DNA of 64,000 nucleotides from Polytrichum commune (lineage: Eukaryota; Streptophyta; Polytrichopsida; Polytrichales; Polytrichaceae): positions 28,892,001-28,956,000 of the forward strand of contig OX485803.1 in the NCBI GenBank assembly GCA_950295325.1, given 5' to 3'. Under the pieces are notes generated by a model. It made no database searches and was not told the DNA's origin. It worked only from the letters and a program-made list of their open reading frames with translations. Shown here piece by piece: positions 44,691 to 57,957 of this stretch; position 1 is the first letter of the stretch, and each line of letters begins with the position of its first letter. The translations under genes and the position numbers were made by a program.

Positions 44691-46720
44691 TTTACCTTTG
44701 GACATTTTGCTGCACCTTTCTTGGGTTTAGGCTTTCCTATGTCATCCCCTTTCTTGGGTTTAGGCTTTCCTCCGTCATCCACATGCTGTTTAGTACGTAA
44801 TTTTCTAGGCCCTTGAGGTGACTGAGTTCCAATTTGCAGCTTCTGTAACTCCGTGGCCCTCGGCCTCTTCTTCGGAGTGCCTATGCCAACTCCTTTGTCA
44901 CCTGCAACATCTTGGGTTGCCGTTTCCCTTGAGCCCAAGCTTACCTCCTCGTCATCTTCTTTCTCCAAACCGTCAACCTTCATTTCTGATGGGCTTAGGT
45001 CAGAGGACTTCCGCTTTTTCCCCTGCACAGAGTACCCAGCTGTCCTATTCAGTCAATAAACTCAACTTGAATGGTCTGCAAGAAGTCACCTTCTGCGCTA
45101 ACTAGATTTCACTTTGACTATAACCAGACTGTGACTGTAACTAGACCATACTTTGACTGTAACTAGACCATACTTTAACTGTAACTAGACTACACTTAGA
45201 CTAACTAGACTATAGGCCGACTATAACTAGATTATAATGTGACTATAACTACAAGTTGATTATAACTACACTACAATTTGACTACATATCACCTTCTGCG
45301 CATCAAGTGTGTGTGCAGCTCCTGCAGGGGCTGTGTCATTTTTGGGAGAACCTCCTCTTGAGTCTCCTCTTGATTTTGAGGAGGCCATTTCTGATGGACT
45401 TCCGTCAGAGGCCTTCCGCTTTTTCCCCTGCACAGAGTACCCAACTATCTTATTTAGTCATCCATCCAAAAGGGTTCCACTAAAAACCCAAGTTTACGAG
45501 AATTTAGTCACCAACTCAACTTGAATGGGCTGCAAGAAGTCACCATCTGCACTAACTAGAGTAAGTGTTTGACTGTAAGCAGACTACAATGTGACTGTAA
45601 CTAGCTTACACTTTGACTGTAACTAAACTATACTTTGACTGTAAGTAGACTACACTTTGACTAACTAAACTATGGCGCGACTATAACTAGATTATAATTT
45701 GACTATAACTACAAGTTGATTATAACTACACTACAAGCTGATTATACCTACACTACAAGTTGACTACATATCACCTTCTCCGCATCAAGTGTGTGTGCAG
45801 CTCCTGCAGGGGCTGTGTCATTTTTGGGAAAACCTCCTCTCGAGTCTCCTCCTGATTTTGAAGAGGCCACTTTCTGGATTGGAACCTGCAAAATGTAGGC
45901 AACGACACGTAGTTAAGGTTGAGGGTTGCAACAATGAACAAGTTAAATTCACCAATTCAAATTCGGAACACCTATATAGAGTTAGTACCGATTTCAGCAA
46001 GCACTCTGATGTGCTCTGCTGAAGTCCGCTGAAATCCATGTTTGGAGTTGAATGCTTCTGCGGGATGGATGACTGCGGCTGCACATTGCAAATATTGGTA
46101 TCTACTGGAACGGGGACGTTCAGATGTTGCATGATAGCCTTCACATGTGCCTCCATTGCACTCATGCGGGTGTAAAAGTCGCGCTTGAGGAATTTTACTT
46201 CCATTGCCAGGGATGGTGATGGCATCTCGGCTTGGCTTGCACCTGCAGATATGTGAGACACGTTGGAGCATCCCACAGGTTGCTTCTTGCGAGCTTTTTG
46301 TCGTTGCATCTTGGACTCAATCTCCTCACGGCTTGGATCCCGTTGCAGCTCTACTGCCTGCAGAAGCACCGTCTTGCAGTTCAATTGCATTAATCAGACA
46401 TTAACCCATTACATTTTGAAACATGCTGTCAAATAAGCATGAACTGAAATACAAGGTGACTACAGATAGACTACAAGGTGACTGAAACTAGACTACAAAC
46501 GTGACTGCAACTAGACTATAAGGTGACTGCAACTAGACTACAACTAAACTGTATGTTGACTACAATTAAACTACATGTTAACTACAACTAAACTACATAT
46601 TGACTACAACTAGATTAAATGCTGATTATAACTAGACTAACTTTTAACTACAACTAGACCACAACGTGACTAGAGGTTGACCACAACCGGCCTACAACCT
46701 GAGTACATGTTCTCTAACAT

Positions 46721-47161
46721 GTTACTACAACCTCCTTGGATGTTTACTAAGCCATAATTGAAGAACTATATCCTTAGGTTGGATCACATAACATTGCATT
46801 GATCGTCACCAAATCATCTTGTCAGCAGTTGTTTAGAAGGAATTTAAACATAGCTTCAACAAGGATTGAAAATCACTCAAACTTTGATTTGATTGCCTAA
46901 TATTACACCCTGCATAACATCATCTCAAGACCCTTATTCCATTCCCCACATAGTACATTTTGTAATACTAGGAAACTCTAAGGGACATTTAGAGAGATAG
47001 CTTTTATAAAAATGTTCATGAGTTCAGATACTAATCTTGTAGATAACATTAGTACATGTGTAAGGGGAGGAAAACACTTCAAGCTACGAGGTGGTTATCA
47101 AATTCAAGACTGCAGGGTGACTAGAACATGATTAGAGGTTGACTAGAGGCAAATTACTTAC
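46721..47161. other. CACTA intron sequence
   Basis: No repeat or ORF of note, between the 48154-47162 and 46357 exons. Confidence 0.5.
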
Positions 47162-49593
47162 CAGATATGCGGTGACCTCCCCCTCGGACCGACCAGCATG
47201 AGAAAGCCGCTTCAGTTAAGCTCGGTTCTGAGTCAGAGTCTCTGCTTGCTTCACCTTCTTCTCATCTGCGATTAGTGCCGACAGGTTGACCCAATGGTCT
47301 TGGCGGATGTGCTTGGGTTGCTCCTTGCCAGCGATCATTAATTTCTTCATGGCATACCTCTTCATCTTTAACTGTGTTTTCAAATTGGAATGAAAATACC
47401 ACTCTGTAACGTGCCCAATGCCACCTTCGTACTCAAAGGTGTTATCCACCCTCTTCTTGATATTTAGCAGTGTCATTGGATTGTGGTCGTTGAAATTATC
47501 GACGCTGAAGTCCAGGTCCACTGCATGGCCACGTAGGCATTTCAACCATAGGTGTCGGTTTACCCCGCATGGACTCCCCTTCATGTCAACTTCTACGGTG
47601 TACCGTTTTTTTCCCTGTTGCTCTCGGACCGGTGCTTCCTGCTGCTGTTGCCGTGAATGCAGCCGCCTCCGATGGCGCTTATCAGCATCCAAATTCCGTG
47701 ATAATCCATCGAAGTCTTCTCCTCCACCTACATCCGGTGTGAGCTTTGCCGCTTGACGTTGCGCATGAGCCCTTTGTACCTTCAACATCTCCAACTCTTT
47801 GCTCAAAATCTTGAGGTCCATACTTGCATAGTCTTCCGAACCAACTTCAGAGGTCTTAGCAGAATAACGTGAACCTTCGTACCTCCGAGCATTAGGTGGT
47901 GCAAAGTCTGGGTATAGGCTCTCCTCGTCCAAGAAGTCGTGGGCGTCCTCATCGTTCGATGACCACGTCACACTCGTCAACATGGTGCGTTTTGGCTTCA
48001 CTGCTGTCGATGAAGGTTGTTGCACTGTTTGTGGCACCGCAAATTTCGTGGCAGAGGGTGTTGGTGGCCGTGAACGTCCTTCCTCGGTTGTGGTCTTGGC
48101 ACTGCAACGCCTTCTAACTTCCCACTTCGTAGGTTCTGACAATACAAGTTTGGACTGCACATTTGGTACACAATGACTTAGTTCACTATCACCGCACGTA
48201 TTAGGGACTATTGCCTTAACAAGTATGAAGTCATGTCAAAGCTTTAGAGAGGCCAACCTGCAATTGACTGTGATTTGACTAGACTTAGTCATACTAGTGT
48301 TAGTCAAACGAGTACAACCTATAACTACGAGTTGACAAGTTCTCCTGTAGACTGACTGGCACTAGTCAAGACGAACACTTAATTAGTCAAGTATCTCTAC
48401 ATTAGTCAAGTTTGTCTAGTTCATTGGTCATGTATGCAAGATATGTGCATCAAGAAGTGTGGTCAATCAGCACTCCATATTCATTATGTAGTGCAACAAA
48501 GTGGCTTATGAGGTCATGTACTTGTTCTTTGTGGCAGGTTCTAAATTACTTGTAGGTTCATTAGCCAACAGTTTTGTAACCAAGGGATGAGTGCGCATAG
48601 TAGATGCATAATCACTTGTAGGTTCAAATTTCAAGCCTTATATCCTAATTACGTGCCGCCAAGTTCACAACACGTATGGGGGACTATTAACTTAACAAGT
48701 ATGAAGTAATGTCAGAGCTTGCGAAAGGCCCACCTGCAAAGGAGTCTGACGTGCTGGGGATGGTGGCAACAATGCTTCCACTGACCTTCTGGTCCTCGTC
48801 CCCGCTTCTTCCAATGCCTGCAGTGCCTGCGCAGTAATTAGTCTGCATGTGTACTGGTACTACACGGCTCTTTAGGTCAATACATATAGTTAGAGACACT
48901 GGTTAATCAAGCAATTGGTCATTGTAAACAACTGGCACCACAGTGGTGAAATACCTACCAAAGGGTACTACACACAGTCACCCTATTTGCATACTTCACT
49001 AGTACCAATACAGGGTTTACTAGATTTGACTAGTGTTAGTCATACTGGAGTTAGGACTGCAGAGACAGTCATACTAGTGTTAGTCATACTAGTTTGAGAA
49101 ATAACCGGTTGAAAGTTCAAGAGTGCAGGAAAATCACCGTAAAGCTATGAGGCAATGGTTTTACTGGATCTGCTTTACCTTGTAGAGGTTAGCAGGCTAG
49201 CTCAAACACCAATCTATATAGCTATGGAGGAGAACTTGTACCACTATTTAGATGAAAAAATTACTAGTAGTGCCGTATCAAGATGTATCCAGTGCCAACA
49301 TTAGATGAATAAAGTGCCATCATAGCCAGCTGTAAGGGCAGGGCCAATCAGAGTGAATAAGGAATGATGGAAACAAACTGCGAAATTACAACTATGCATA
49401 AATTTGAAGCTTGCGGTGAGTGATCGCCGTCTTGAACACCTTGTTTCTTCTTATTGATTTTCACAATGAGTGACTATAGTGATTCTATATTGTCACACAT
49501 GCATGGCCAGCTAACATACTAATAGGATAAAAGTGCAACAACCTCAAGTTCAGCTGGTCGTAAGGCGGCCTTTAACTGCTCAGTTTCCTCCAA

Positions 49594-50675
49594 CTGCAAG
49601 ACTTGCATAAAATCATCAATGTTAGTGTGCAGACAAAATGCACGGTAATTTTCAAAATAAAGCAGACACAAGTTGTGATTCCAAACTTAACTAGTGAAAA
49701 TGGATATGTGAAAATGCATTAACCTCACATTGTAACCGTGAAGTACAGAAATTGCCGGGTTTACAACTACACTACAAGGTTCACAACTCGTTGATACTCC
49801 CTCATTGCTCCATGAATTCTCACCTGCAGTTATCTGTAACATATTATAAGAATTACCACAAGAATTGCCACAAAATTGGACAACAAAAAATTGGAGTGAA
49901 AGACAGAAAATTTGAGTGAAATTAAAATGGTTATTCATCATCCTGATTGGCCCAGTTTCTCCTAAAGGATGTGAAACACGTGATTAGTTAGTACGAGAGA
50001 CACCACAAAACTAAATGATTCTTTCTTTTTTCTCATCAGAACATAGGAATTTTGAAGATGGCTTATCCATGTGTATACAAAAAGGTTTCAGAAATTGCAT
50101 TAAGCTACAATGTGCAGCCATTGAAATGCAAAATTTCACCACATCCACAGTGCACCCTCCACTAATTGACAACATTCTAATCAACTTAGACAAACCCCAC
50201 CATTTATAATCAATTATTTTTAAGTCTAATGTTCACATAAAATCTCAGGAGTCTTGAGTTGCAAAGTTCAGCACCTTCCCTATCTGTAAGACACCATGGT
50301 ACACAAAATGAAACCCAACTTATATATGGTACAAAAAGCCTTGTCTTTGGTTAGCAGTTCTTCGATGTCCAGGATTCACGTAGATTGTTACTATGAGATC
50401 TCAAGTACCAAATTCTCAGACTCAGCGATTCCAGTGGCGATAAATTTGAGGCTCCTTCGTTTTCTCACATCTTCAAAAAGACACTTATCTTTCAATCTAT
50501 GGGGAACTACATGCATAAGATTCCGACCCTAAACTTAAACCTAACCCCCCTCTGTGCAACCACCAAATCACGGAAAACACATCTTTCAACCCATCAGATT
50601 AGATTTACATTGCGAGTTACAGCACACCCCTAGGGTCATCACACACATCAACCATTTAAAGAGCATTTCACTGGA
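49594..50675. other. CACTA intron region, possible small exon near 49810
   Basis: At about 49816 the minus strand has an acceptor-like CTGCAG|GTGAGAATTC and a short open stretch, which could be a further exon of the companion gene. No domain is visible. Confidence 0.35.
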
Positions 50676-51410
50676 AGGATCGACTGGTTGAGTTTGAGAG
50701 ACCAGACCGGTTGAGGATCAAGACTTAAGGAGAATCACCGATCCCAGCAAATGTGGTGGCAAAACGCACCTCTCTCCCAGGCAGGTGACCACTCGGCGTC
50801 GGGGATGCTGCTCTCGTGGACCGCGTCACCCTCCTCGGCAGGACCTCCCGTTCCTTGATCGAAAAAAGACTTGGGACTGCCTCTGATTCTAAAAGTTCTT
50901 TCCCCGCCTTCTCTGCTCCGCCGACTTGAGATACAAGTGCAGGCAACCCTAAGTCGCGCAACTTCCTGTTGTTCCTCTCAATGTTCTGCAACCGAGAGGC
51001 CTCGTATGGAGTTAGAACTACTCCTTCCTCCGCTGTGGGGGACGCGGTTGGCTCATTGTTGCTGCTCCTTGGGGAATCGCCGCTCCTTGGTGAATCGCTG
51101 CTGCTTGTGGTGGCCGAACTATCGCTCCATGGTCCACCTTCACTCTCGCTACCTGTGTCCATGTCGAGACAGCATGGACAAAGTGGTGGCGGCAGCCCTC
51201 CAAAGCGACGCCATTGTGAAGGAGATGGTTTTGTACACCATACTAGCGAGCCGTTCACCAACAATTCGTGCACAATCGATGGTTCACTTTGGTGGCAACA
51301 ATCGAGGAGTGTAGCTGCCGGCGTTGAAGCTTGCTGGGACGGAGGGTTAGAGTGCTCCACATGGCGGGGAGGGTTAGGAGGGTTAGGGTTAGGTTAGGGT
51401 TTAGGGACCG

Positions 51411-52984
51411 TTATGGGAGGTACCGACACTTATAACTTTGAGGACCGACTCAACGTCACACTAACTTTAGTTTAAACAAACTTATTCAACTGACAAATTA
51501 ACACCAGTGGCCATGCCTACGAATGTATAAACCAACAGAGTTTACCATTTCAGAGCTCTTTAATTTGCTTATAACCGAAATGTATAAACCAACAGTATCC
51601 ATTATTTTACTGTTCTTTCACGTCCATACTGGCATAACAAACGTGTACACGAGGACAGGGAAAGCTCCATCCATTCTCGAGGGTGATCTGGTGGACTCAT
51701 TGTTAGAGTTGACGAGTGAGCAAGTTAGAATTAGTGTCATTGAGTAACTTGAGAGGATTCTTCTTGTATGCTATCAAGCTTCTCTGATGGTGTTTTATTG
51801 CAACTCATTTCAACTCGTTGCAACTCTGTTCAAGTTTTTTCTATTGCATGTAAATGAACTGCAGAGATATTTTGGGATGGCATGGGGCATCAAATCTCTC
51901 TCTTTCTCTCATCCATGGGCATTCACGATTTGAAAAACATATAGGCCTGGTGGATGAGTGTGAATTTGCTGCGAAAAAAGACCTGGAAAGCCAGTTGATA
52001 AGAGACTAATTTCATAGCGATGTTTAACGATGCTTTGAACAAACTTATGCATAAGATTTCAAGTGATTTTTAGGAGATGTTGTTTGAGAAGGATTTAGTG
52101 TTCTCATGATACGAACTGATCTAGTGACTAAATGTTGACTACAACTAGATTAAATGATGACTAAAACTAGACTAAATATTGACTAAATGTTGACTACAAC
52201 TAGATTAAATGTTGATTAAAACTAGACTACATGTTGACTACAACTAGATTAAAAGTTGACTACAACTAGACCACAAAATTTGGAAGCTTGCTATTACAAT
52301 TTGCGGCGTTGAATTGTTCCAGTCTTCATCCTATATCTCTAATTTCCTCAAAAAATTTGGGTTGAATCTGCAGAGGGTTTACAACGGTGAACAAAGGTTG
52401 CTGTGGGTTGGGGCCTTACAACGGTAAAATTCCATGCATCCCTACAATTATAGATGAATTAGAGTTGAAGGAATGTAATAGGATATAATTTGTGTACACT
52501 GCAGCTAGGGTCATTACTCTTCAGTCACTAATTTTTTGTGCCTTCATTTCTAGTTTCAAAAAGGAGCAGAGTGCCCGTATTCTCACATTTGCTTTGAATC
52601 TGCCTCTCATATGACTGTAACTAAAGGGTCAATTCTTCCGCAAATCTCTGCAACCTTAAGGTTGCCCAAGTATTAGGACAATTTACAAACACCCAGATTT
52701 CACAATATCTTAGAAATTTGGATTGAAGAACAAAGTACATGAAGTTCACCAAACATTATAAACTCCTGGACATGACTTGTTGTTTCAACTTTTGTACATA
52801 AACTGTAATACAACATATTGAAATGAGAATTGGAATGATTCCTTCCAAAAATTGGTTCTTGTTTGTGCAAATTTATCATTTAATTTGGCATGAGTTTGCT
52901 TAGGTCGCAATATTGCAATCTCTCAATGTTTGGCATCTCTTCCCAAAGGTAGGTGCTATGAGTGGGGAGAATTGGCAGTTGGTT
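51411..52984. other. CACTA divergent intergenic region
   Basis: Lies between the 5' ends of the companion gene and the Tnp2 gene and should hold both promoters. A degenerate GGGTTAGG run (51368-51410) lies just above the companion gene. A GACTAAA/CTAGATTAAATG block is at 52130-52275. No clear TATA box. Confidence 0.45.
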
Positions 52985-53190
52985 AAAAAATAACCGGTTG
53001 ATTTTGAGAAATAACCGGTTGAAGCTGAAGACTGCAGGAAAATTACTTATCATTTTAAAAGAATTTGTAGAATATACCCCCGATTAATAAAAGAAAACCG
53101 GAGGATGTCAACATGTAACCAGTTGGACTTGCAAACACTTGGATCTCAACCGGTCATGCCCAAAAATCTCCCTGATCACTGGGTAGGTGA
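52985..53190. repeat. AACCGGTT dispersed repeat inside the CACTA
   Basis: A nearly complete copy of the family seen at 5112-5320 (AACCGGTTGA, GAAAACCGGAGGATGTCAAC, ATGCCCAAAAATCTCCCTGA). Partial copies are at 49088-49140 and 50676-50745. Confidence 0.75.
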
Positions 53191-53511
53191 TGAAGGTCCT
53201 TGTACCGTACCTAGCTCAAACTTTGACTATTGCTTAATTATTATCAGGAGCTTATTGTGATACAAATATAGAATTTGAAACCAAGAGTCCTCTGGTCCTC
53301 TATGATGCATGTATAGAATTTGAAACCCAAGCAACAGGGTTGATGACACTGGTCATGTAAGATGTTGACTAGCCATAGTCACATATGTTAATGTTGACTG
53401 CCTTGCATAGTGAAGCCATCATAGCAAAGCTCCATTGACACAAATATATGCTCCAGCAAGACGTAGCTCTTCGACTGAGGAGTTGCAGTCCACCAGATTG
53501 AAGTGTCCTAG

Positions 53512-56500
53512 ATGGACCAGAATTCAAGAGATGAACTCTTGCACCTACAACTCTGGGACTTAGAGGAGAAGGAGGCAAATGGATTGCACCTCTCATCATA
53601 TCCATGTCCGTGTAAAAACTGCATGGGAGGGAGGGTTCTATCAAGAGAAACCATTCGCAAGCATTTGAGGCATTACAAGCGCGATCCACAGGTCCAAACA
53701 TCTATATTGGTACGAGTTTGTAATCCTAAAACTTGTTGAATAACCATAGGCACATAGGTATATGTTGTGACTACGGGTAGTCATAGGTGTAGATATGTGG
53801 GAGTAGAAGCACTGAAAGACATTGGCCGCATATTGTGTGGCACTCATTGCGGGACAGTTGTTTATCGTGAATTATTGTTTCCTCATGATTGTCCAGTTCA
53901 AAGGGGTTTGGTGGCCTTTCAAACAAGGAGATTTTCATGCTCAATTGAAAGTTGTCACTGAATACCTCTTATAAGTGATAACGTTCACACTTCAAGCTAC
54001 GAGGTGGTTATCAAACTATCTCTTTGAGTATGAAGTATGTGCACCTTTAACCACATACCGTGACTACATATAGTAAACAAATAGTAAACATATAGTAAAC
54101 ATATAGTAAATATGTGACTACATATAGTAAACATATAGTATTTGACTACATGTAGTAAACATTCAGCAAATATGTGACAGAAGAGTTGTTAACAGGTGTA
54201 GCTTAGCCTAGAAGTCGCTTCTGACATCACCGCTACTGTGGGATTATTTTGGCACGTGCATATGCAGTCTGGTCTTAGTGGCAAAGAAAGCACACTAAAT
54301 ACTGACGTTCCCCTTCCAAGCACAATGGATGCCGAAGACGAGGAACGCAACAATGTAAATGAGCATGCGAATGATGAAGGCGACTTTGAAGTGCAGCGGA
54401 TGATAACAGAGTGTTTTGGCCGGTTTGAGAACGACATTGCTGATAGTCAGGAGGAGGAAATACTTGAAGATGAACGAGAGTTTATGGCCGATGAAGGAAT
54501 GGATCTACTGGAAGAATCTTCCATCCCACTATACGAGGGAAGCAAAACAAGCCGAGTAGTTGCCGTCATTCTCCTTCTCAATTGCTTTGCAGTTTTTGGA
54601 GTCTCCAATGCATGCGCCACGGAATTGCTGAAGTTGCTATCGGAGCTACTACCTGGCAAAAATACTCTTCCGAAATCATACTATAAAGCTCGCAGGTATC
54701 TAAGACAACTTGGATTATCATTTGTCTCGATACATGCTTGTGTAAATGGGTGTTGTTTATTCTGAAAGGAGTTAGAAGACGCAATGAATTGTCCAAAGTG
54801 TGGACAGTTGAGGTATAAATCGGAGTCAAGTAGGACACCAATGAAAGTTTTGCGGCATTTTCCACTCGTACCACGCCTGTGCAGGATGTATCGGTGTACA
54901 TCTCTTGCAAAATTGAATAAGTGGCATACTGAACGGAAGGATTGGGTTGGCAATGTGGAGTGCGTTCCGGACTCGAAGGCATGGAAACACATTGACTCCG
55001 TATATCCAGGGTTTGCGCTGGAAGAAAGGAACATACGACTAGGACTTGCTCTAGACGGTGTGAATCCGTTCTCAAACCAATCCCTAAGTCATTCCACTTG
55101 GCCAGTTGTACTTCTAAACTACAATCTACCACCATGGTTGGTGACAAAGCGTTTTTTCTTAATGTTGGCCCTCATCATTCCTGGGAAAGAGAGCGTCACA
55201 TCCGAAAACGTGGACGTGTACCTTGCTCCTTTGATTGAGGAGTTGCAGGAACTTTGGGAAGGTGTTGATGCAGTAGATGCATCTGCGGAGAGTGTGAATA
55301 GGAATTTCAGGTTAAAGGCCATCCTCATGTGGTGCATTCATGATTTCCCGGCATATGGATTAGTGTCGGGGCAAGTTACAAAGGGGTACAGAGGGTGCAC
55401 CGAATGCGGTCCTAGTGTAACAACCCGACGTTCTGCAGCGTTAACGAAGAATGTATATTTAGGACATCGTCGTTTTCTGAACCGAACCCATCCATATCGA
55501 AGATTGCAGAGAGCGTTTGATGGATCACAAGAGACCCGTCCACCACCAAGACAACTAAGTGGCAGTGACATAGTCCGTTATGCGATGAGGAGAGAAGATT
55601 GGTTGGCTAACTCCCCACGAAACAGAGCAGGAGGGTTAAACGATCCAGTACATGACACGGGCGTGAAGAGACTGTCTGCATTATTTGCACTTCCATATTG
55701 GCAGGTGAGTGTATAGATCTAAACCCTTTGTCATACGCTCACGACTTAAAATAAGACTAACATTAGTCAAAGGATAACTCAGAGCTTTAGAAATTGGTTT
55801 GGAGGACTGCCGACAGTCACCTTCTAGTCACATCCACGCAAAGTTGACTGAGGTCCAATATGATTGACTACTCATAGTCAAAGCTAGTATAATAGTGTAC
55901 AGTACATGATGACGAAGAGCACAGAGAGCATTCCACTAATGAGAGCCACTGTGTGAATGCAGTCTCTTACAATACGGCATGTGCTGGATGCAATGCACTG
56001 TGAAAAGAACATATGTGAGAACATCATGAAGACAATTTGGGGTTTAAAGGATAACCTCAAAGTACGGTTGGATCTAGCGGAAGCAAACATTAGGCCGGAA
56101 TTGCACGCAGTTGCTGGTGGTGCAGGGGGGACATTGTGGATACCAAGAGCTCCGTATATTCTATCAAGAGCAGAGAAGGTTGTGTTCACAAATATCATTC
56201 GTGGATTGAAGACTCCTAGCAACTACGTGGGCCAATTGTCTAAAAGAATTACAACCGATGGAGAGTTACGGGGTATGAAGAGTCATGACTACCACATTCT
56301 AATGCAACAAGTCTTGCCGTTGTGCTTACGAACGCTCTTACCAAAGGATGTCCGAATTGCCATTATACGGATATGTAGAGTTTTTGCACGTTTGTGCGTG
56401 AAGTCGGTGGACCCTTCAAGCATGACTGATTTGTTCAATGAGACAGCCGTTACTATGTGTATGTTGGAAAGGGTCTTCCCACCAGCATTCTTCGATGTCA

Positions 56501-57954
56501 TGTCCCACTTGCCTATTCATTTGGTACAACAGTTAGACCTTTGCGGTCCAGTGCACACCCGGTGGATGTACCCAATGGAACGGTACATGAAAACTCTGAA
56601 AGGGTACGTGCGTCTTCGAAGCAATCCTGAAGGCTCTATGGCACAAGGCTACATCATGGATGAAGCAGTGGGGTTTTGTACTGAATATATGCAACATTGT
56701 TGTAAAAGTGAGCGTCGTGTGTGGGACGACAAAGAAGAACCTGCAATGAATGGCGAGGTCATAGAGGGAAATGGGCGGCTACGGTTGTTGCCAGACGAAC
56801 TACGTTTTTGGATACATGAATTTGTGCTCAACAATGCAGAGCCATTGCAAGTTTACAGAGAGTATGTCCACGAACTCTGTTGTTGCTCCATTGTTGACTA
56901 CATTGTTGACTAGTCATGATAGTCATAAACGTTCATAATGTGACTAAATGCAGTAGTAGATATCCACAAAGTTGACTATATATAGTCATCATTGCTATTT
57001 GGATGACTATTTTCAGTCATTGCACTTTTTAAGTTGTGACTATTACAGTGTCGTGGTAATTGAAGTAATTAATGTCACCAAAATGTGAGTGTGTGGTGTA
57101 GACGGCACGCTGCAGAAATGACCCGAAGGAAGAGGTCAAGGGAAGACATGCGACGTCAACACCGGGGTAGGAGATTGCAGTACCCAAGCAACATGGAAGA
57201 GGAGGCCTTCACGGCCTGGTTTCCTGTTGTAGTGCAAGATGACATCAATCAAGGGGTTGTTGTATCCATGGATGTTCAAGCATTGCTAATGCCACCCTCT
57301 CGGAACGCCAAGTCCTACAAGTCAATGTATGCGTACGGCAACCACATACGGGTTCGTAGCGTGGAATAAAACATGAATACGTGTGATAGTGGTGTGGCAG
57401 CTACCTTTTTGCAAGCATGTCGAGCGAGCAACAGTTCTAGAAATGTACGGACAACAAATTTAGAATACATAGGATGGGTGGAAGAAATAATAGGGGTAGA
57501 CTATGGAGAGTTTGAGCTGATAGTTTTGTATTGCATGTGGGTGAGAGCGAACCTTCGGGGTGCTGAAGCAACAATGAAACGTGACGACTACGGTTTCACA
57601 TTAATCAAATACGACCGTGTCATCCCATATTCGGCAGACTCCTTTGCATTTCCCCTCCATGTGCAACAAGTATTTTTTGTGGACGATGTGGAGAATCCCG
57701 AATGGAAAGTTGTGCTGAGGAAAGAAGCTCGAGGTGCAAGAGTGGCGTCTACATCTGAGAGGAGACCTGAAACCCTCAGTTTAGTTCTAGGCAGAGATGA
57801 AGACTACCGTGGATTGAGATCTAATATTTTAAACAAAGATGTGCAACCTGGCACACCGGTGCTAGAAGGCTACACAGTACTAGAAGCTGAGGACGTTCAT
57901 GTAGCACTGCAAGAAAGAGAGGAAGAGCCAGATTACAATGAAGAGGAATTATAG
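53512..57954 (+). pseudogene. CACTA Tnp2-type transposase, two in-frame stops
   Basis: Exon 1, 53512-53709, is the transposase-associated domain (CPCKNCMGG ... IRKHLRHY). The next exon begins near 54264 and runs to 55704 (perfect CAG|GTGAGT donor) with an acidic region, then the Tnp2 core: MNCPKCGQLRYK, RLGLALDGVNPFS, YNLPPWLVTK, DFPAYGLVSG. Exon 55963-56861 continues LPYWQ|SLTIRHVLDAMHCEKN and a DUF4218-type part (HRxxYPMERYMKTLKGYVR-like). The last exon, 57102-57954, holds EEEAFTAWFP, the SGV motif and a DUF4216-type domain (VDYGEFELIVLYCMWVR). Splice phases agree throughout from 54784 onward. In-frame stops: TGA at 54763-54765 (probably CGA) and TAA at 57367-57369 (probably CAA or similar). 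Role: the catalytic transposase of En/Spm-type elements. Confidence 0.85.
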
Positions 57955-57957
57955 TGT

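Larger units (their letters stand above)
44029..51360 (-). pseudogene. CACTA companion gene (TNPA/Transposase_24-like), multi-exon
   Basis: Exons I could place on the minus strand: 51360 to about 50750 (acidic/Ser-rich, then SRLQNIERNNRKLRDLGLPA, typical of plant TNPA-like proteins); 49593-49543; 48817-48734; 48154-47162; 46357 to about 45989; about 45892-45782; about 45430-45296; about 45037-44700 (Lys-rich, PKPKKG repeats); and about 44350-44029 (VEAPLPFVAGDVVQ ... DAVGQFILWP, a C-terminal domain of these proteins). The 48154 exon holds the core: GVNRHLWLKCLRG, GHVTEWYFHSNL, PKHIRQDHWVNL, ENRA-like end. It has one in-frame TAA at 47218-47216, probably once CAA, because coding sense resumes and reaches a good GTAAGT donor. 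An AACCGGTT repeat at 50676-50745 sits at the end of exon 1. Role: DNA-binding accessory for transposition. Confidence 0.65.

Noticed and set aside
47418-48176. Plus ORFs opposite the CACTA companion core exon
   Set aside because: Shadows of the minus-strand exon with Transposase_24-like content.
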